Part shown: positions 47,638 through 60,313 of the stretch, one piece after another
Position numbering within the stretch: position 1 is the first letter of the stretch
Layout of the letters: each line of letters begins with the position of its first letter
Assembly (NCBI RefSeq): GCF_947179165.1
Contig: NC_077244.1
Location: forward strand, 13,584,949 to 13,648,948
From: Solanum dulcamara
Lineage: Eukaryota; Streptophyta; Magnoliopsida; Solanales; Solanaceae
Direction of reading: 5' to 3'
DNA: 64,000 nucleotides
Notes under the pieces: generated by a model
What the model saw: the letters and a program-made list of their open reading frames with translations, nothing else
Databases searched by the model: none
What the model was told of the DNA's origin: nothing
Program-made: the position numbers and the translations under genes

Positions 47638-47704
47638 TCCACCACTAAAAACCATGTTTTTCCTCGAACATAAAGTAAAAAAAAGTACCTGAAGCCTCGA
47701 AAAG

Positions 47705-50640
47705 CTATAGATATTGGGCCCGTATGTCATCTACCAACTCCCAAGTCACCTCTCCGACTGAGTGGTGCCTCCATTGTACCTTCACTGAAGCTATCTCCTT
47801 AGTCTTAAGCTTATAGACCTGTCTATCAAGAATGGTTATGGGCTCCTCCTCAAAAGTCAAATTTGGACCCAACACTACCGTGTCAAAAATAGTACATAAG
47901 GCTCATCCGAAATATACTTCCGGAATATGGAAATATAGAACATAGGATGTACTGTTGATAAGCTAGGTGGCAAGGCCAATCTGTAATCCACCTCCCCCAC
48001 TTGCCCCAAAATCTCAAATTGGCTAATAAACTGAGGGCTAAGCTTACCCTTCTTTCTGAAATGCATCACGCCCTTATTAGGCAACACTCGAAGCCAAACA
48101 TGGTTACCATTCATGAACTACAATGGTCGAATCCTCTTATCTGTATAGCTCTTTTGCCTACTCTAGGCTGTCAAGATCCTACCCTAGATAATCCTAACTT
48201 GCTTCATGGCATCTCCAAGCAAGTCTGTATCCAAATAGTCCATCTCAACTGAATCAAACCACCCTATAGGAGATCAACACCGCCTATAATATAATACCTC
48301 GAATGGGGCCATCTGAATGCTGGAATTATAACTGTTGTTGTAGGCGAACTCTACTAAGGGAAATTATTGATCCCACCTAGCGCCAAAATCAATAACACAA
48401 TCTCAGAGCATAACCTCCAACACCTGAATCGTCAGCTCAGACTGACCATCAGTCGGTGGGTGAAAAGTTATACTCATATCAAGCCTAGTTCCTAGGCCCT
48501 CCTCCTGTCAAAAGTGTAAAGTGAACACCGAATCCTAATCTGAAATAATGGATACTGGGACTCCATGAAGCCGAATGATTTGATTGATATACAACTGAGC
48601 TAGTCTGTCAGTTGTGTACTTTACCTTAACTGGAATGAAATGGGCAGACTTGCTTAGTCGGTCAACAACCACCCATATAGAATCATACCCACCCACGGTG
48701 GGAGGAAAACCCACAACGAAGTCCATGGTGATCCGCTCCCACTTCCAAGTAGGAATGTGCATCCTCTGAGTTACACCTCCGGGCCATTAGTGCTCATACT
48801 TGACTTGATGATAGGAAAAACACTTGGATACGAACTCTGCGATGTACTTCTTCATCCCACGCCACTAATAGGGCTGACCAAGGTTATGATACATCTTTGT
48901 CGCGCCCGGATGAATAGAATATCAAGAGTAATGAGCCTGCTCTAGTATCAATCTGATCAAGTTGCCCAGATTGGGCACACAAATTTGGCCCCCAATTCTC
49001 AAAAAACCCTCTAAATCAAGTCTAGTCTCTTTGGCTTCACCCCTCAACACCCTGTATAGAATAATACATAGCTTCTCATCATCACATTGCCTCTCTCGAA
49101 TTGCTCAACTAAGGAAGAGCGAGCCTTATTAAAAGCAATAAATCCTCTACCCTCCTCAAAAACTCACAATCGGACAAGGCTATTGGCTAACCTCTGAACA
49201 TCTCTAGCCAAGGGCCTTCTGTCAATATTAATCATCGCGAGACTCCCCATACTAGGAGCCTTCCTACTCAAAGCATCGGCCACCACATTGGCCTTTCTTG
49301 GGTGATACAAGATAGTCATGTCATAGTCCTTTAGTAGCTCAAGTCATCTATACTGTCTCAAATTCAGATCCCTATGATTGATGATGTACTGAAGACTCTG
49401 GTGATTAGTGAAGACATAATAATGCACACCATACAAGTAATAACGCCATAGATTCAACACAAATATCACCATCGCTAACACTAGATCATGGGTATGGTAG
49501 TTCTTCTCATGCGCTTCAACTATCTAGACGCATAGGAAACTACCTTCCCTTTCTGCATCAAAACTCCACCCAAACCAACACCAGAAGAATCATAATACAC
49601 AGTAAAATTTACACCCTCCTAAAGTAATGTCAAAATAGGAGTTGAAGTCAACAAGATCTTGAGATTTTGGAAGCTCACCTTACAAGGTCTGTACGAAGCA
49701 TCGGTAATATCCAGCCAAACCCACAAAACTCCAAATCTCGATAGGGGAAGTAGGTCTGGTCCAGCCTCTAACTGCCTCAATCTTAGCCGGATCCACCCTA
49801 ATACCCTCCTTGGACACGACATATCTTAGAAATGCCATAGAATCAAGCCAAAACTCACATTTGGAGAACTTTGCATATAACTTCTATTCCCTCAACTTCT
49901 GAAGCACCAAACTCAAATGACTAGCATGGTCCTCTTCTATCTTAGAGTAAATCAAGATATCATCAATGAAAACAATCATAAAGTAGTCCAAATACGGCCT
50001 AAATACCCCATTCATCAACTCCATGAATGTTGTTGGGGCTTTGTTCAGCACAAATAAAAGAACCAAAAACTTATAATGGCCATAACGAGTTTGGAAAGAA
50101 GTCTTAGGAACATCTTTCAATCTAATCCTCAACCGATGATACTCGGATCTCAAATCTATCTAGGAGAACAAAGATGCTCCCTGAAGCTGATCAAATATAT
50201 CATCAATACGAGGAAAAATATATTTGTTCATAACTGTCACCTTGTTTAATTGTCTATAATCAATGCACATCCTCATAGACTCATCCTTCTTCTTCACAAA
50301 TAGAATTGGTGTAACCCAAGGTGACACACTAGGGTGAATAAACTCCTTACTCAACAGATCCTGCAACTGGTCCTTCAAGTTCTTCAACTCTGTCGGAGCC
50401 ATGCGATAAGGTGTAATAGAAATGGGCTTAGTGTCCGGCTCCAAATCAATAAAAATATAAATCCCTATACGAATGAACTCCTGGAAGATCAGTAGGAAAC
50501 ACATCGGCGAACTCCTTAACTATGAAAATAGACTCCATTAGAGATGACTCAGCACTGGTATCCCAAACAAAATCTAAATAGCATATACACCCTCTATTAA
50601 CTAGCCTCTGAGCACGCATATTAGTACCTTACTAGGGTAG
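47705..50640 (-). pseudogene. pol of element E (RT, RNase H, integrase, chromodomain)
   Basis: Minus-strand Ty3 pol. RT in 50504-49884 has '[20 protein letters not shown]' and an intact active-site box FIDDILIYS near 49970. RNase H (about 49620-49320) is broken. The integrase zinc-finger region is near 48840. The core is open in 48762-48535 ('TWKWERITMDFVVGFPP' with the first Asp, ending at the second, IISD). The Glu follows after a stop (TDGQSE near 48450). The C-terminal fold is 48114-47875. The chromodomain reads 'ITILDRQVYKLKTKEIAS' to 'VTWELVDD' and ends at a stop at 47705-47707. All catalytic residues inspected are present, but frameshifts and stops between blocks make it inactive as a polyprotein. 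Confidence 0.85.
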
Positions 50641-51050
50641 GAACCACTAGTGCCCTTCTAGTCGATCCTTGGAACACCCGGTATTGCTAAGGTCATAGTC
50701 TTAGCGTAACAATCAAGAATAGCATGATAAGGAGAAAGCTAATCCATACCAATATCACATCAAAGTCTACCATCCCTAATATAATCATGTCTTCCCAAGT
50801 ATCATACCTGGCTAAAGAAACAAGACATGATTGATACACTCGATCCACCACTAAAGGCTTACCCATGGGTGTAAAAACATGTACAAGCATGGGCATGCGA
50901 TCACAAGTCAAATCAAATCTAGATGAAAAATAGGTAGACACATAGGAGAATGTATATCCAGGATCAAATAACATTGACGCGGGTCGATGGCAAACCAGGC
51001 TGATACCTGTAATGACCACATTAGAAGACTCAGCCTCGGGTCTCTCCGTA
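50641..51050 (-). pseudogene. protease of element E
   Basis: The open block 51019-50693 includes 'MLFDPGYTFSYVSTYF', the aspartic protease active site, where D-P-G-Y-T replaces D-P-G-S-T. It continues 'FTPMGKPLVVDRVYQSCLV' and 'MIILGMVDFDVIL', a typical gypsy protease order. The frame ends in stops before RT. Confidence 0.78.
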
Positions 51051-52330
51051 AAAGCATAGCACTAAGCTCCTTTACAACCACCTGCCTGAATTGTACCCCT
51101 ACCTCGCAGAACCACAACACCACCACCAGATGCTCTATCACCTCGACATGTTTGAGCTCTACCCCGACCCCTAGCCAGAGGCGCCGAATCTCTCTCTAGA
51201 GCAGTTGAATCTGTGCGCTAGGCCCTAAATGAGTCTGTAGTAGGCACTGGCATATCAAATGAATTAGAGCTACATAACTAAAACACAACCTTGGTATGGA
51301 AGACTGTTGCTACGACCCTGATGGAATACCATAACCACCTCGGTCCGAAATTTGAGCCCCTCGAACTAACTGCCCACTATTGGCTACTGGCATAGAAGTA
51401 TGAACATGTCTCTGGTGCAAAAACAGACTACCTCCTTTATGTGAACCTCTACCTCCAAATGAGGTACCCAAAAATTAACCACTAACACGGGCCCTCTTAG
51501 GGTCCCCAAACTCCTCTCTGACCATCAATATTTTCTCTTTGGCGGTGCTCACAATGGGTTGAAAGGAAGCCCCTCACGGGCCGATCTGAACACATAGGAT
51601 TGAATAGAGAATGTCAAACCCTTCATGAACCTGCGGACTCTCTCTGCATCATCTAGGATCAACGTTGTCGCATACCTCGACAACTAGCAGAAATGGGCCT
51701 CATACTCGGCAACTAACATGCCACCCTAAGTCAAACTCTCAAATCTCAGTCTACTCTCTTCCCGTATGCTCTATGGGATGAAGCAATCCTCAAAAGCACT
51801 AGAAACAACTCCTCACTAAACCGGAGAGGATACAACTGGTCAGGACCTCATAAATGTCTTCTACCACTCCCTGGCTGACCCAAGAAGCTGGAGTGCAACA
51901 AATCGAAAACCCCAATATCTCATGATACAATGTCAGAAACTCATGTGTATCCTCGCTCTTACCATCCTAGAATTGGGGTGGTTTTATCTTCTGAAACCTC
52001 TCATAGCACTACTGATCATCTATATTTATAACCATAGCTGAAGTAACCTATGAACCGGTAGCGGGTGCGGGACTTAATGTTGCTTCAGAGTTTGTACACC
52101 AACTCTAGTCTGTAAACCCTGCGGCGTGCCTACAGCACCTTGACTGAAACTCTCCAACATACCCAACATCCTTAACAACGTCTCCTGAAGCAATGGTGGT
52201 GCAGGCTCTAGAGGAATCTAGTCCTCAGCAATCTCAATCTGTGGCTCTGGGAAGGTTTCTCTAGCACAAACTCGGGTAGGTGCCTCTCCTCGGGATCGGC
52301 CTCTACCGGCAACCGCTCCACGACCTCAAC
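51051..52330 (-). pseudogene. gag of element E
   Basis: Read on the minus strand with breaks: near 51740-51550 it gives 'LILDDAERVRRFMKGLTFSI' and 'SYVFRSAREGLPF', standard chromovirus capsid text. 52330-52000 carries the proline- and alanine-rich N-terminal part in several frames. I could not find an intact zinc knuckle. The end near 52370 is cut by the insertion of element D. Confidence 0.7.
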
Positions 52331-53163
52331 CTTTCACTTAGCCCCTACCCATACCCGTAACTGGGGTCTTAATAATGTCATGACCCAACCCCGTAGGCCG
52401 TGACTAGAGTCTGACTGGACACTTATCTACATATCTATCAGATATATTCAAACCGAACTACGAACAATGTGACAACATATATAAGAACCATAATGGGACA
52501 TAACATTTCCATATACATATAGCTCTTTTCATTTGTCTCCTAAGGAGTTACCACTAATCATATCGTAAAAGGGCACGCAAGCCGACAAGTCTGCCATCGC
52601 ATATTAACATTCACAACACATCATATAGACGCAGCTAAATAAAACTTACATACAACCCACACATATATCTACAGACCTCTAAGAATGTCAATTGTATTAT
52701 ATGGCGGGATAGGGCCCCCGCCGTACCCCTGAATAAATGAATATATACATCAATAGATCAATACCAACAGTTTAGGCTCCGGTACAAGGGAGCACTTCCA
52801 AAAATGCTAAGTGGAAATCCTAAGCTAGAGGATCTCCAAAAATCATATTTGTACCTACGGGCATTAAAATGCAGACCCCGATAAAGAGAGGGTCAGTACG
52901 ACATATGTACTAAGTATATAATAAGCATAACATATCATAAGTGAGACCACATCTGAAATAAGGGTTCACGAGACAAGTATGATACTTAAGAAATCACTAT
53001 ACCTATGCCTTATAAAATAAAGTCATGCATGATCATATCATATATCATATGCGGCCCATTATGGACTCGGTGAATCTGTCATATACATGGTCCATCTTGG
53101 GGCTCGGCGCCATCATCACATCATCATGTCATTATAATAATACCGAGGAATGTACGGCCCGAT

Positions 53164-53164
<1 letters not shown>

Positions 53165-53215
<51 letters not shown>
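53165..53215. repeat. (TA)n microsatellite in the D 3' LTR
   Basis: About 25 TA units. The matching place in the 5' LTR (about 61092) has only 'tatgtatatata', so it expanded after insertion or shrank in the other copy. Confidence 0.95.
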
Positions 53216-53219
<4 letters not shown>

Positions 53220-54422
53220 CCAGCCCTTTAGTGAGGGACTCTGTGAACAATGTAGTGAAACTGAGCACGATAACATACCCGGCCCATTATGAGACTCGGT
53301 GTCATAATCATATCTTCATAACATCGTATCATCATATACCGTACCCGGTCCTCTAGTAAGGGACTCGATGAATAATGTAGTCAAATGCGCTTGATAACAT
53401 ACCCGGTCGGGGAATCGGTGATAGATGTATTAACAATATGCATAAGTAGAGTAGTGAGTAACCATATGCAATTTAAATCATCATCTACGACTCAATAGAG
53501 TAATCAAGTGAACCATCACTTGAAGATCATGATAGTAATTATCTCGAGTACCCTCTAACTGTCATTAGGGATCCTATCAAATGGAGCCTCAAGAATCATA
53601 AACATGTATCAAGACAATGCTAAACAACTTATGGAATCAGAGACATTTGTCATCGTAGAGTCTTTAGGGATAGGAGCTTATACATCCAATTACTATTCAA
53701 CATATAGAGGGCTCGAGGGTAGTAGCTTAACTACTTTAAGAGCCTTAACATTCAGAGGTGAATAAGGATCATGAACCATGTTCAGAACTTACGAATGGAA
53801 TTACCCCTAAAGCTCATATTATATATCACTTATATATAAGATATGCCAAAAGAAAAGAGGGATTGGCTTTACATACCTTTTATAGATCAACTGTAACCAA
53901 GCTTGTTTCGTTACCCCTTGAACCTATTTAACACGAAAGTAACATTATTATGAATAAACTATAACTTTCTAACTTATAAATCTACAACCAACAACCCATA
54001 GGAATCATTTCCTCGTTCATACTTCTCGACTAGTATATCGGTTGGTTAAGAAGTTATCGGAAATCGGGCAGCATGTCCCCTATATAACTTGCCCAATCCA
54101 AACTTCCATTTAACCTCCAATTAACGCAGCCATAACAACAATAATAACCACCATCCATATACAATAAAACTACTTCAACATTATTCAATACAAGTTCCAA
54201 ATAGCCCACCCAAAACCATGAATCCCACATACCTAATCACCTTCCAATGGGTCAAAATTATCTTAAAAAATTAATTTACGGAACAAGACTCAGAGCTTCA
54301 CTTTGCTTCAGCCATGGCTGAACTTGCTATGGATTGAACCCTCTTTTCTTTCTCCATTTTTCTCTACGTTGAAGTCAAGAAAAAAGAATGAACTAAAACT
54401 TAATTCTTAGTCATTATTGACC

Positions 54423-54505
54423 TTTATACATTATCTTTGAAGGTGAGACATATCAGCCCCTAAGGGTGACATGTGTCGAGCCCCTACACGTGTCCAGCTC
54501 TCATA
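54423..54505 (-). promoter_or_regulatory. putative LTR promoter of element D
   Basis: On the minus strand, units like GACACGTGTAGGGGC and GACACATGTCACCC precede a TGTATAAAGG TATA-type box at 54421-54430. This is the same order as in the solo LTR (5597-5705). In the D 5' LTR the corresponding place is about 62615-62675, with two GACACATGTCC units. Confidence 0.55.
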
Positions 54506-54568
54506 GGTCCACCTCAACCCCATGCACCCACCCCATTACTGCTGCGTGACCTAGTTAGGTCCACCTTA

Positions 54569-54633
54569 GTAGGTGCATCACCTACTTACTCCAAGTAGGT
54601 GCATCACCTACTTAAAGTAGGTGCATAACCTAC
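54569..54633. repeat. three GTAGGTG-CAT-CACCTAC hairpin units
   Basis: Units at 54569-54585, 54595-54611 and 54617-54633 (the third has one change) have perfect 7-bp arms and a 3-base loop. The 5' LTR of the same element has a single unit (62741-62757). Confidence 0.85.
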
Positions 54634-54912
54634 TTGCTCGTTTTTGTAGGTTCGTAATCTTGTCTCACTTTAAGAACCTACGTGATCCTCGCTACTTAAG
54701 CTCGACATATACTCATGTAGCTTAATCATGTAAGACATCTAAGTCGGTAGCTTATGCAAGTAGGTCAATTACCACGACTCATTACTTGGCCTCCATTCCT
54801 TTCAAATCCTTCCTTAGAATAATTTGATAATGTCATAGATAACATGGATCACATGGGAACTTTAGAGAAGCTAAAAAAATATTTCCATGTACCAAAAGTG
54901 CGGGATATAACA

Positions 54913-54928
54913 TCCTTCTCCCCTTTAG
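54913..54928 (-). other. polypurine tract of element D
   Basis: The minus strand reads AAAGGGGAGAAGGA next to the LTR start. Confidence 0.8.
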
Positions 54929-55074
54929 AACATTCGTCCTCGAATGTTAATTAATCTCATAAGGTCTAACAAGGATTCCAAGAAATCTCTGTAATAGTTT
55001 GTCATATATAGTGCTCTTATTAAACAATACAACCAATTTAAGAGTTTAGATTACCTGTAGACATAGGGAACAGG

Positions 55075-56110
55075 TTCATTTCTTCTTCAGCTTCCTAGGT
55101 CATCTCTTCTCTATTCTTATTTCATCATAAGACTTTGATGGAGGCCACGTCCTTGGTGCGTAACCTTCTGACCTGGCGATCAAGTATGGCTATAGGGCGT
55201 TCCTCATAAGGTAGTTCCTCCATCACTTGGACATCATCCATGGGGAATACTCTTGAAGGATCACCAGTACATTTGTGAAGCATCGACACATGGAAGACTG
55301 GGTGTACTGCTTCCAAATTCGATGGTAGGTCCAACTCATAGGCAATCTTACCTACCTTACAAATGATCTGATAAGGGCTAATTTACCTTAGGCCAAGTTT
55401 CCCTTTCTTGCCGAATTTCATTACACTTTTCATTGGTGACGCTTTCAAGAACACCCGATCATCAACCTCAACCTCAAACTCTAAGTGTCGACGTCGGTTA
55501 TCTGTGTATGACTTCTGTCGACTCTGGGCTGCTAATAGTTTCTCCTGCATGAGCTTCACTTTATCAATAGCTTGCTGAAGCATGTATGGGCCTATTAGTT
55601 TACTTTCACCGACCTTAAACCAACCAATAGGTGATTTGCACTTTCTGCCATACAAAGCCTCATACGGTGTCATATGGATGTTGGAATGATAGCTATTATT
55701 ATAAGCAAACTAAATAAGTGGCAAATGATCATCCCATCTACCTATGAAGTCAATATTGCAGGACCGCAACATATCTTCTAGCGTTTGAATAGTGCGTTCG
55801 ACTTGTCCATTAGTCTGAGGGTGAAATGTTGTACTAAGATTCACCTCTGTTCACAATCCCTTCTGGAATAATCTCCAAAAGTTAGATGTAAATTGAACTT
55901 CTCTGTCTGAGATCATAAATGTGGGGACTCCGTGAAGTCGTATTATTTCCTTAATATATAACCTTGCATAGTTCTTGGCTGAATTCTTAACTGGAAGAAA
56001 ATGGGCTGATTTTGTCAGCCTATCCACAATAACCTACATAAAATCATACTTCCGTGGAGTATGAGGTAAGCCTGTAATGAAGTTTATATTCTGGAATCTT
56101 CAGCCTCATG
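55075..56110 (-). pseudogene. integrase-chromodomain remnant of element D
   Basis: On the minus strand the block 55673-55383 reads 'MTPYEALYGRKCKSPIGWF', then 'SRQKSYTDNRRRHLEFEV' and 'KASPMKSVMKFGKKGKL', the end of the integrase core and its C-terminal fold. 55334-55125 gives 'VHPVFHVSMLHKCTGDPS' and chromodomain text 'AILDRQVRRLRTKDVASIKVL'. Three in-frame stops then fall where tryptophans are expected (TGA/TAG for TGG), a sign of G-to-A decay. Upstream, 55690-56110 carries a degenerate core ('NVVLTLV...' text with several stops). Homology ends near 56110, so no RT or RNase H is attached. Confidence 0.82.
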
Positions 56111-56232
56111 TATTACCTTACGATTTCTTTTAAAAGACTTTAACTGTCACTCTACTTTTTAGCTCTTAATCTCAATCCTTAGGGTTGGTTGTCAGGTAAC
56201 GCTGGAGTTCCCCCATATAATAACTTTACATA

Positions 56233-57286
56233 GCTGTTATTAGGGGTGTACATGGACCGGGTTGGTTCGGATTTTTTATAAACCAAATCAAACCATTTGT
56301 GTCGGGTTATTAAATCTATAAATCAAACCAAACCAATAAAATTTGGGTTTTTCGCTATTAATTTTTCTTAGATTTTTTGGGTTTTTTCGGGGTTTTAGGG
56401 TTTCTCGGATTTTTTATAGTATCTAATAAAAAGCACAGAGAAATGCTTCTTAAAAAGAGTTCTAGTACAAAATATCAACACATAAGATGGAGGCAGAACA
56501 CTGTTTAAAGTTTTAACTTTATAATATAACTTTATAAGATGGTTTTTTGTATATTAAGGAAAAATTACTTGATTGAGTGCTTTTTAAAAATTAATTATTG
56601 ATTTTAGCAATATTTTTTATTTATTACCATTTATAGAAATACATAGCAATATTATGATAAATTTACCCTTGTATTAAAAGTGAATTATGCATACAATATA
56701 AATGTATTATAAGTATTTTAAAATATATATTATGTTTGTGTAGTAAGAAACTGATATAATGTATTATAAGTCTATTAAAGTATGTGATAAATGTATTATC
56801 TATCTATAAAACTTGTATTATATATGTTTTATAAATAGTTCTCTGCAATATGTATTAAAACTGTATTATAAATGTATTATAAGTGTTCAGTGAATTATTA
56901 TTTTTATTGCTATAGATGGTAAATATTTTTTTAATAGTGTATATTTATGTAAGTTTCCCTTATTTAAATAGGCTTCTAAAGTCCAAATCTAAATATAAGA
57001 AAGAAAACAAAAATTATGAAATAATTTTAAAAAATATTTATAAATTACATTTTAATAAATATTTTTATGTATAACATAATTTAAAAGTAGTATATCTATA
57101 ATTGGGTCGTTTTGGGTTCAGTTTGACTTTTTTTAGTTAAAACCAAACCAACCATATAATGGTCGGGTTTTTTTTTCAAACACCAAACCAAGTCAAACCA
57201 AACCACTAGTCGGGTTTTTTTGGTTTGGTTCGGTTTGTCGGTTTGGTGCGGTTTATCGGTTTGCCCTTTACAGCCCTAGCTACTAT
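56233..57286. mobile_element. non-autonomous hAT-like element with 8-bp duplication
   Basis: 1038 bp (56241-57278). Ends are TAGGGGTGTA and, inverted, TAGGGCTGTAAA. The flanking 8-mers GCTGTTAT (56233-56240) and GCTACTAT (57279-57286) match at 6 of 8 positions. Sub-terminal regions are full of AAACCAAACC/GGTTTGGTT words, inverted between the two ends. No transposase frame. Eight-bp duplications and TAGGG/CCCTA ends fit hAT. Confidence 0.78.
56556..56961. mobile_element. small MITE-like foldback nested in the hAT-like element
   Basis: Ends AAGGAAAAATTAC and, inverted, AAGGGAAACTTAC (406 bp). The next 60-90 bp at each end are also roughly complementary ('ttaccatttatag' and 'ctatagatggtaa'). 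The centre repeats GTATTATAA units. Target duplication not resolved. Confidence 0.55.
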
Positions 57287-60200
57287 GTGCTCTATCTATC
57301 ATTAACTGATATAATTCTGAAAAAAATTGACATATAAGTTCACCATCTTTTCGTAACCAGCTAGTTCTAATCATCTTGCGTAAAACATTTTATAATTCCC
57401 TTAACCCAACTTGTAACACTCTAGACACATTATCTCGTGTCATTTCTTTATCTTTAATTCTGACTCTTCTATTGCCCCTTTACTCAGATTTTTCTCTAAA
57501 TTTCCTGTCACACTTATATTGCAATCTTTACAAGAATATACGAAGGTGCTCAACTTAACTCAAGAAATACCTTAGCATCATCTCGCTAGTCTTCATACTT
57601 TTCCTTGTCTTCTCCTCTCTTATCTTACTATCGGTATCAGAATAGATCTTTGGTCCAACCATGGCCATGCCCTTTCTACCCTTAGTACTAATTCTATCTC
57701 GGTAATTTGGCTTAACCCATCTTTCCATCTCTCTGTAACGTACCCAAAATATCATAACTGCATTGTCATTATTGAACCTTTACTCCTCTTATCATGTACT
57801 CACTCACTTAGTCTCATTCTTAACGTACAAACATTCGTAAGTTGCATAACCTTTCTAACTTCTATTTATTTATTGCTGGCTTCTAGATCTTACTAACTTG
57901 TTTCAGCAAGGGATCTTATTTGAAGTTTAAGCATCCATATCAAATATATTGTAGTGTCAATTGTGTCCATCTTGCACTTTCATTTCTCGTATCTGCTTCC
58001 CCCCCCCCCTAAAGGGTGTACTTATACCATTACCCGTTTATACTTTGCTCTATGTCCCTATTTCCACTCTCAAATTCCTCCACTCTTTTTTTCCCAATCC
58101 ACTTGGTGTTGTACCATATCCATATATTTCTTTAAAATTTATAACTTGATTATCAACGTATGAAACCTTGATTAAATTACGAAGCGACGAGACCCTTTCC
58201 ATATATAGTGCAAAATTTTATCTGATAATCTGTACTCGAGTAATGCGGCCAATGTAACAAGTCATCCAACTACATTCCACTCATTCCCATCAATAGTTAA
58301 TTAGTACTTGTAGTCATTTCAATATCACTTAGGCAGCACTTATATTCCGACAATAAGTGTCCAAAGTTCTCTTGAAATAGTATCTTTATCCCAACCTATA
58401 TCATCTGTTTCTTTTGATAAAATTATATTGCACCATTTGTTCCACAAGCCTACTGTCTTTGTCCCGTAAGGATTTCACTATTTTTGAGGTGAAGTCATGT
58501 GCACGCAGTACCCCTTTATGTCTTATGACTTTCTACCCTTATTGCATACCGAACAAAGACTTCTAACTTTCTCAACAACATACCAAGTTCACCTCAATCA
58601 TTGCCTTACCTTATCACCATGTAGTCGTACTACACCTTTAAGTTCATAACTATATATTCCCCTTTTGTTCCATACTCATATTCAATTAATTACATCTATC
58701 TTGGGTGCTTCCGTTAGAATTTCCTTATCATTTCTCTCGTCTAGGTCTATCTTTTATTCTGCACACGAGAAATCTTATGCTACCTCTGTATCATTTGGAA
58801 CACATTACTTCCGCGTAATCCTTTTTCTTATTTCCAAAATGTATTTTGTTCATCCATCTTTATTCGTATCATACCAATCATTTCCTAGCACCCATTCTAC
58901 CTTGTTGCTCATCTTTCTACAGCTTGGTCTTTCGCAGTTCCGTCACTTCTAGCATTCGTATCCTTAGCTACACATGTCATGAATTATTACTAAACTGCTA
59001 TCTCACTTTCTTCCTACTTCCTCCTTTCAGTTACTCTTTCTTTCCTTATGCTTGCTATCATTTCCGTCAACATATAACCTTTATTTGAAGATTTTCCTAC
59101 AGAACTTGATAAGTCTTTCTTATTTTTTCTAGCTCGCTTTTCCATTTTACACTTACCTTTATATTCTTTTCACACGACCACATCATATCTTTGGCTACTT
59201 TCTCACTAGGCTTGACTTATTTCCATAACGATCCTCATTATATTCACATTATATCCTATTCGTATTCCACCCCATAGTATAACACTTCTTAACCTTTTTC
59301 ACGGTTCTTACTATGGGTTAATTACACTCGGTGAAATAAGCGTACTTAACCTTTTACCCTTCTTAGTCAGTCTTATTCTTAATATCTCACAAGTTGTCTT
59401 ATTAATACTTCATACCCGTCACAATTCTTTTTCCCCTGTACTCTTGTCTTAATCACACTATTACTTCTTTTAACTATAACTCATCACAATTTATCCCTGT
59501 TTATCAATTCAGTCGGTGCCTTAATACATCACTCTATCAAGATCTACCAGTCTTCTCTAAATCATCTCTTAGTATCACAAGTCTTTTCCAAATTATTTTT
59601 ACCATACCAGTATCGACCTCCTCATTACTATTACCATTAATTCAGCAATAAACTTATTTCTCAATGTCATCCATACTCGTAGTTTAGTCAAATCTTCTTA
59701 TTACCGTGGGCACGACCTTTCAAGACATATTACGACCCTGTATCTCATTCTCTTTTTATTTTAGGAAAATTTTGGCAGAGTTTCCTCTATATTTCTTACT
59801 AGCTCAAAACCTGCACGCAGGAAATACAAACAGTGCCTCACAGGGCCGATATATATATGTACCATATCATATCACAGCCACGCAGGGCTCCTAGTATCAA
59901 CAATGGTATGAAAATGATGAACTTACCTCATATAGTCAACTCAAACTGCACCTGTTATATTTTCCTATTTACTTCCTTTTTGATCTTCAACCTTACATTT
60001 CAATCGTACTTCAATACCTTACCCGATATATATCTTTTGTACTGTTGCTTACTTGTATACTTTGTAACTTCCAACATCATCAATCACCTTCTTCTATTGG
60101 TGTTGTTTTTCTGTTGCAATCAGAGGTTAGTATAAGGAATCTCATTTGCTATAGCTCACCTCTATCGCAAATCTTAGATATGAAAGGAAGGTAGCATCCT

Positions 60201-60297
60201 AAATGTCCTGTAGCCTCCTGGTTATAGATATGGTGCACAACACATCGATAAACAAGACTCTACTAGACACGGTCTGTAGACACTCCGAGGATGAACT
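57287..60297 (-). other. purine-rich internal region of element D, no recognised coding
   Basis: 3.0 kb between the hAT-like insertion and the primer site. The plus strand is strongly C/T-rich, so the element's sense strand is A/G-rich. Gag, protease and RT should be here, but I found none of their motifs on the minus strand. Plus-strand frames (57961-58163, 58665-59088, 59833-60135) are open mainly because of the pyrimidine bias and have no domains. Near the 5' end the sense strand carries a perfect donor-like GAG/GTAAGT at about 59922-59930. It could be a non-autonomous filler, a captured segment or very old coding sequence. Confidence 0.5.
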
Positions 60298-60309
60298 GCT
60301 CTGATACCA
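60298..60309 (-). other. primer-binding site of element D (tRNA-iMet, perfect)
   Basis: The minus strand reads TGGTATCAGAGC, 12 of 12, 4 bp inside the 5' LTR end. Confidence 0.9.
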
Positions 60310-60313
60310 CTTT

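Larger units (their letters stand above)
52376..54912 (-). repeat. 3' LTR of element D
   Basis: 2537 bp, from TGTTATATCCCGCAC (minus strand, 54912) to GGGTCATGACA (52376), matching the solo LTR at 5113-8044 end for end. Repeated 'GGGACTCGGTGA'-type phrases lie at 53050-53430. It carries an 86-bp segment (about 53950-54035) absent from the 5' LTR and lacks about 390 bp present there. Confidence 0.88.

Noticed and set aside
53025..53356. Two overlapping plus-strand frames encoding YIYIYI runs
   Set aside because: They are translations of the (TA)n microsatellite in two registers.
57961..60135. Several plus-strand open frames of 60-100 codons
   Set aside because: They lie in a pyrimidine-rich strand that lacks stop codons by composition, run antisense to element D and show no domain or start context.
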